DNA from: VFZP01 sp043730365
GTDB lineage: Bacteria; Acidobacteriota; Terriglobia; Bryobacterales; Bryobacteraceae
NCBI GenBank assembly: GCA_043730365.1
Contig: JAYTKJ010000646.1
Location: 1 to 41,864 of the forward strand
DNA length: 41,864 nucleotides
Direction of reading: 5' to 3'
Below, one piece after another: positions 41,764 to 41,864 of the stretch. Numbering within the stretch: position 1 is the stretch's first letter; every line of letters begins with the position of its first letter. The position numbers and the translations under genes are program-made. The notes under the pieces are model-generated. The model was not told the DNA's origin. It searched no databases and saw only the letters and a list, made by a program, of their open reading frames with translations.

Positions 41764-41864
41764 TTGACCCGACGCACTCTCCTTCTCCTCATTGGCGGCC
41801 TGACGGCTTTATCCGCCGAGAATAAGCTGCCATGGAACTGGGCCGATCTTGCGGCAGTTCCCCG
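41764..41864 (+). CDS. Start of a secreted protein, truncated by the window end
   Basis: A reading frame starting at TTG 41764 encodes TRRTLLLLIGGLTALSAE, a twin-arginine or Sec-type signal peptide, then 'NKLPWNWADLAAVP', and runs off the window. It diverges from the PadR gene, with the inverted repeat between them. The mature protein is not visible, so no function can be given. The start codon is uncertain: TGGGA precedes the TTG closely, and no ATG is in frame in the region shown. Confidence 0.5.
   Translation, partial: MTRRTLLLLIGGLTALSAENKLPWNWADLAAVP

Noticed and set aside
1..41864. tRNA, rRNA, CRISPR array, insertion sequence, prophage
   Set aside because: No cloverleaf-like stretch, no regularly spaced repeats, no transposase or integrase motifs found on reading both strands; small RNAs cannot be excluded by eye.

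Overview
The window looks like a chromosomal piece of an acidobacterium, most likely of the Solibacter/Bryobacter type. This is inferred from gene content, not from a marker gene. The evidence is the co-occurrence of a PASTA-less Ser/Thr kinase fused to a PD40 beta-propeller, a PSCyt/DUF1553 protein next to a DUF1501 protein, a CRTAC1 (VCBS/ASPIC-UnbV) protein, an Oar-like TonB-dependent receptor with a carboxypeptidase-regulatory domain, and a PadR regulator overlapping an ADOP-type (MacB/FtsX) permease. Base composition is GC-rich by eye throughout, except the first ~60 bases. I saw no rRNA, tRNA, CRISPR array, IS element or prophage. Coding density is very high: the longest stretch without a gene is under 200 bases, and many junctions are ATGA, TGATG or TAATG overlaps.

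Layout. 90-5340: kinase, Uma2 nuclease, a secreted DUF1080 protein and a Tat-exported DSD1-type PLP enzyme. 5500-12096: a small zinc-ribbon protein, then a tight leftward operon CRTAC1 > PSCyt/PSD1 > DUF1501, whose first start codon sits beside a perfect 19-bp palindrome resembling a Fur 7-1-7 site. 12139-14244: two tandem DUF3592 membrane genes (the upstream one frameshifted three times) and two unrecognised small genes. 14364-14914: an RHH/MazF toxin-antitoxin pair. 14944-16394: ECF sigma factor, anti-sigma-like protein and Spy/CpxP-like periplasmic protein in one leftward operon. 16482-19225: UvrD/PcrA helicase, with an overlapping 52-residue Lys/Arg-rich protein, closed by a hairpin terminator. 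19302-24244: AI-2E family permease with an extra C-terminal domain, divergent from a secreted CocE/NonD hydrolase and a TPR protein.

24213-32299 is a leftward run: thermolysin-like gluzincin > ComEC-like MBL hydrolase > Clp_N-DinB fusion > large TonB-dependent receptor. 32430-36324 holds an FkbM methyltransferase and a minimal type II polyketide/fatty-acid-like set: an active ketosynthase, an acyl carrier protein fused to a zinc ribbon, and a divergent ketosynthase homologue that has lost its catalytic Cys and one His (chain-length-factor-like). 36318-38626: nucleotide pyrophosphatase/phosphodiesterase-type protein and Tat-exported SMP-30 lactonase, overlapping by one base. 38677-41659: ADOP permease with one frameshift, and its PadR regulator with an imperfect 18-bp-arm inverted repeat upstream. 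The window ends inside a rightward secreted-protein gene.

The two most interesting unexplained units are the KS / CLF-like / ACP-zinc-ribbon set and the intracellular gluzincin plus MBL pair. Functional statements are family-level inferences from visible motifs; nothing was searched against a database.
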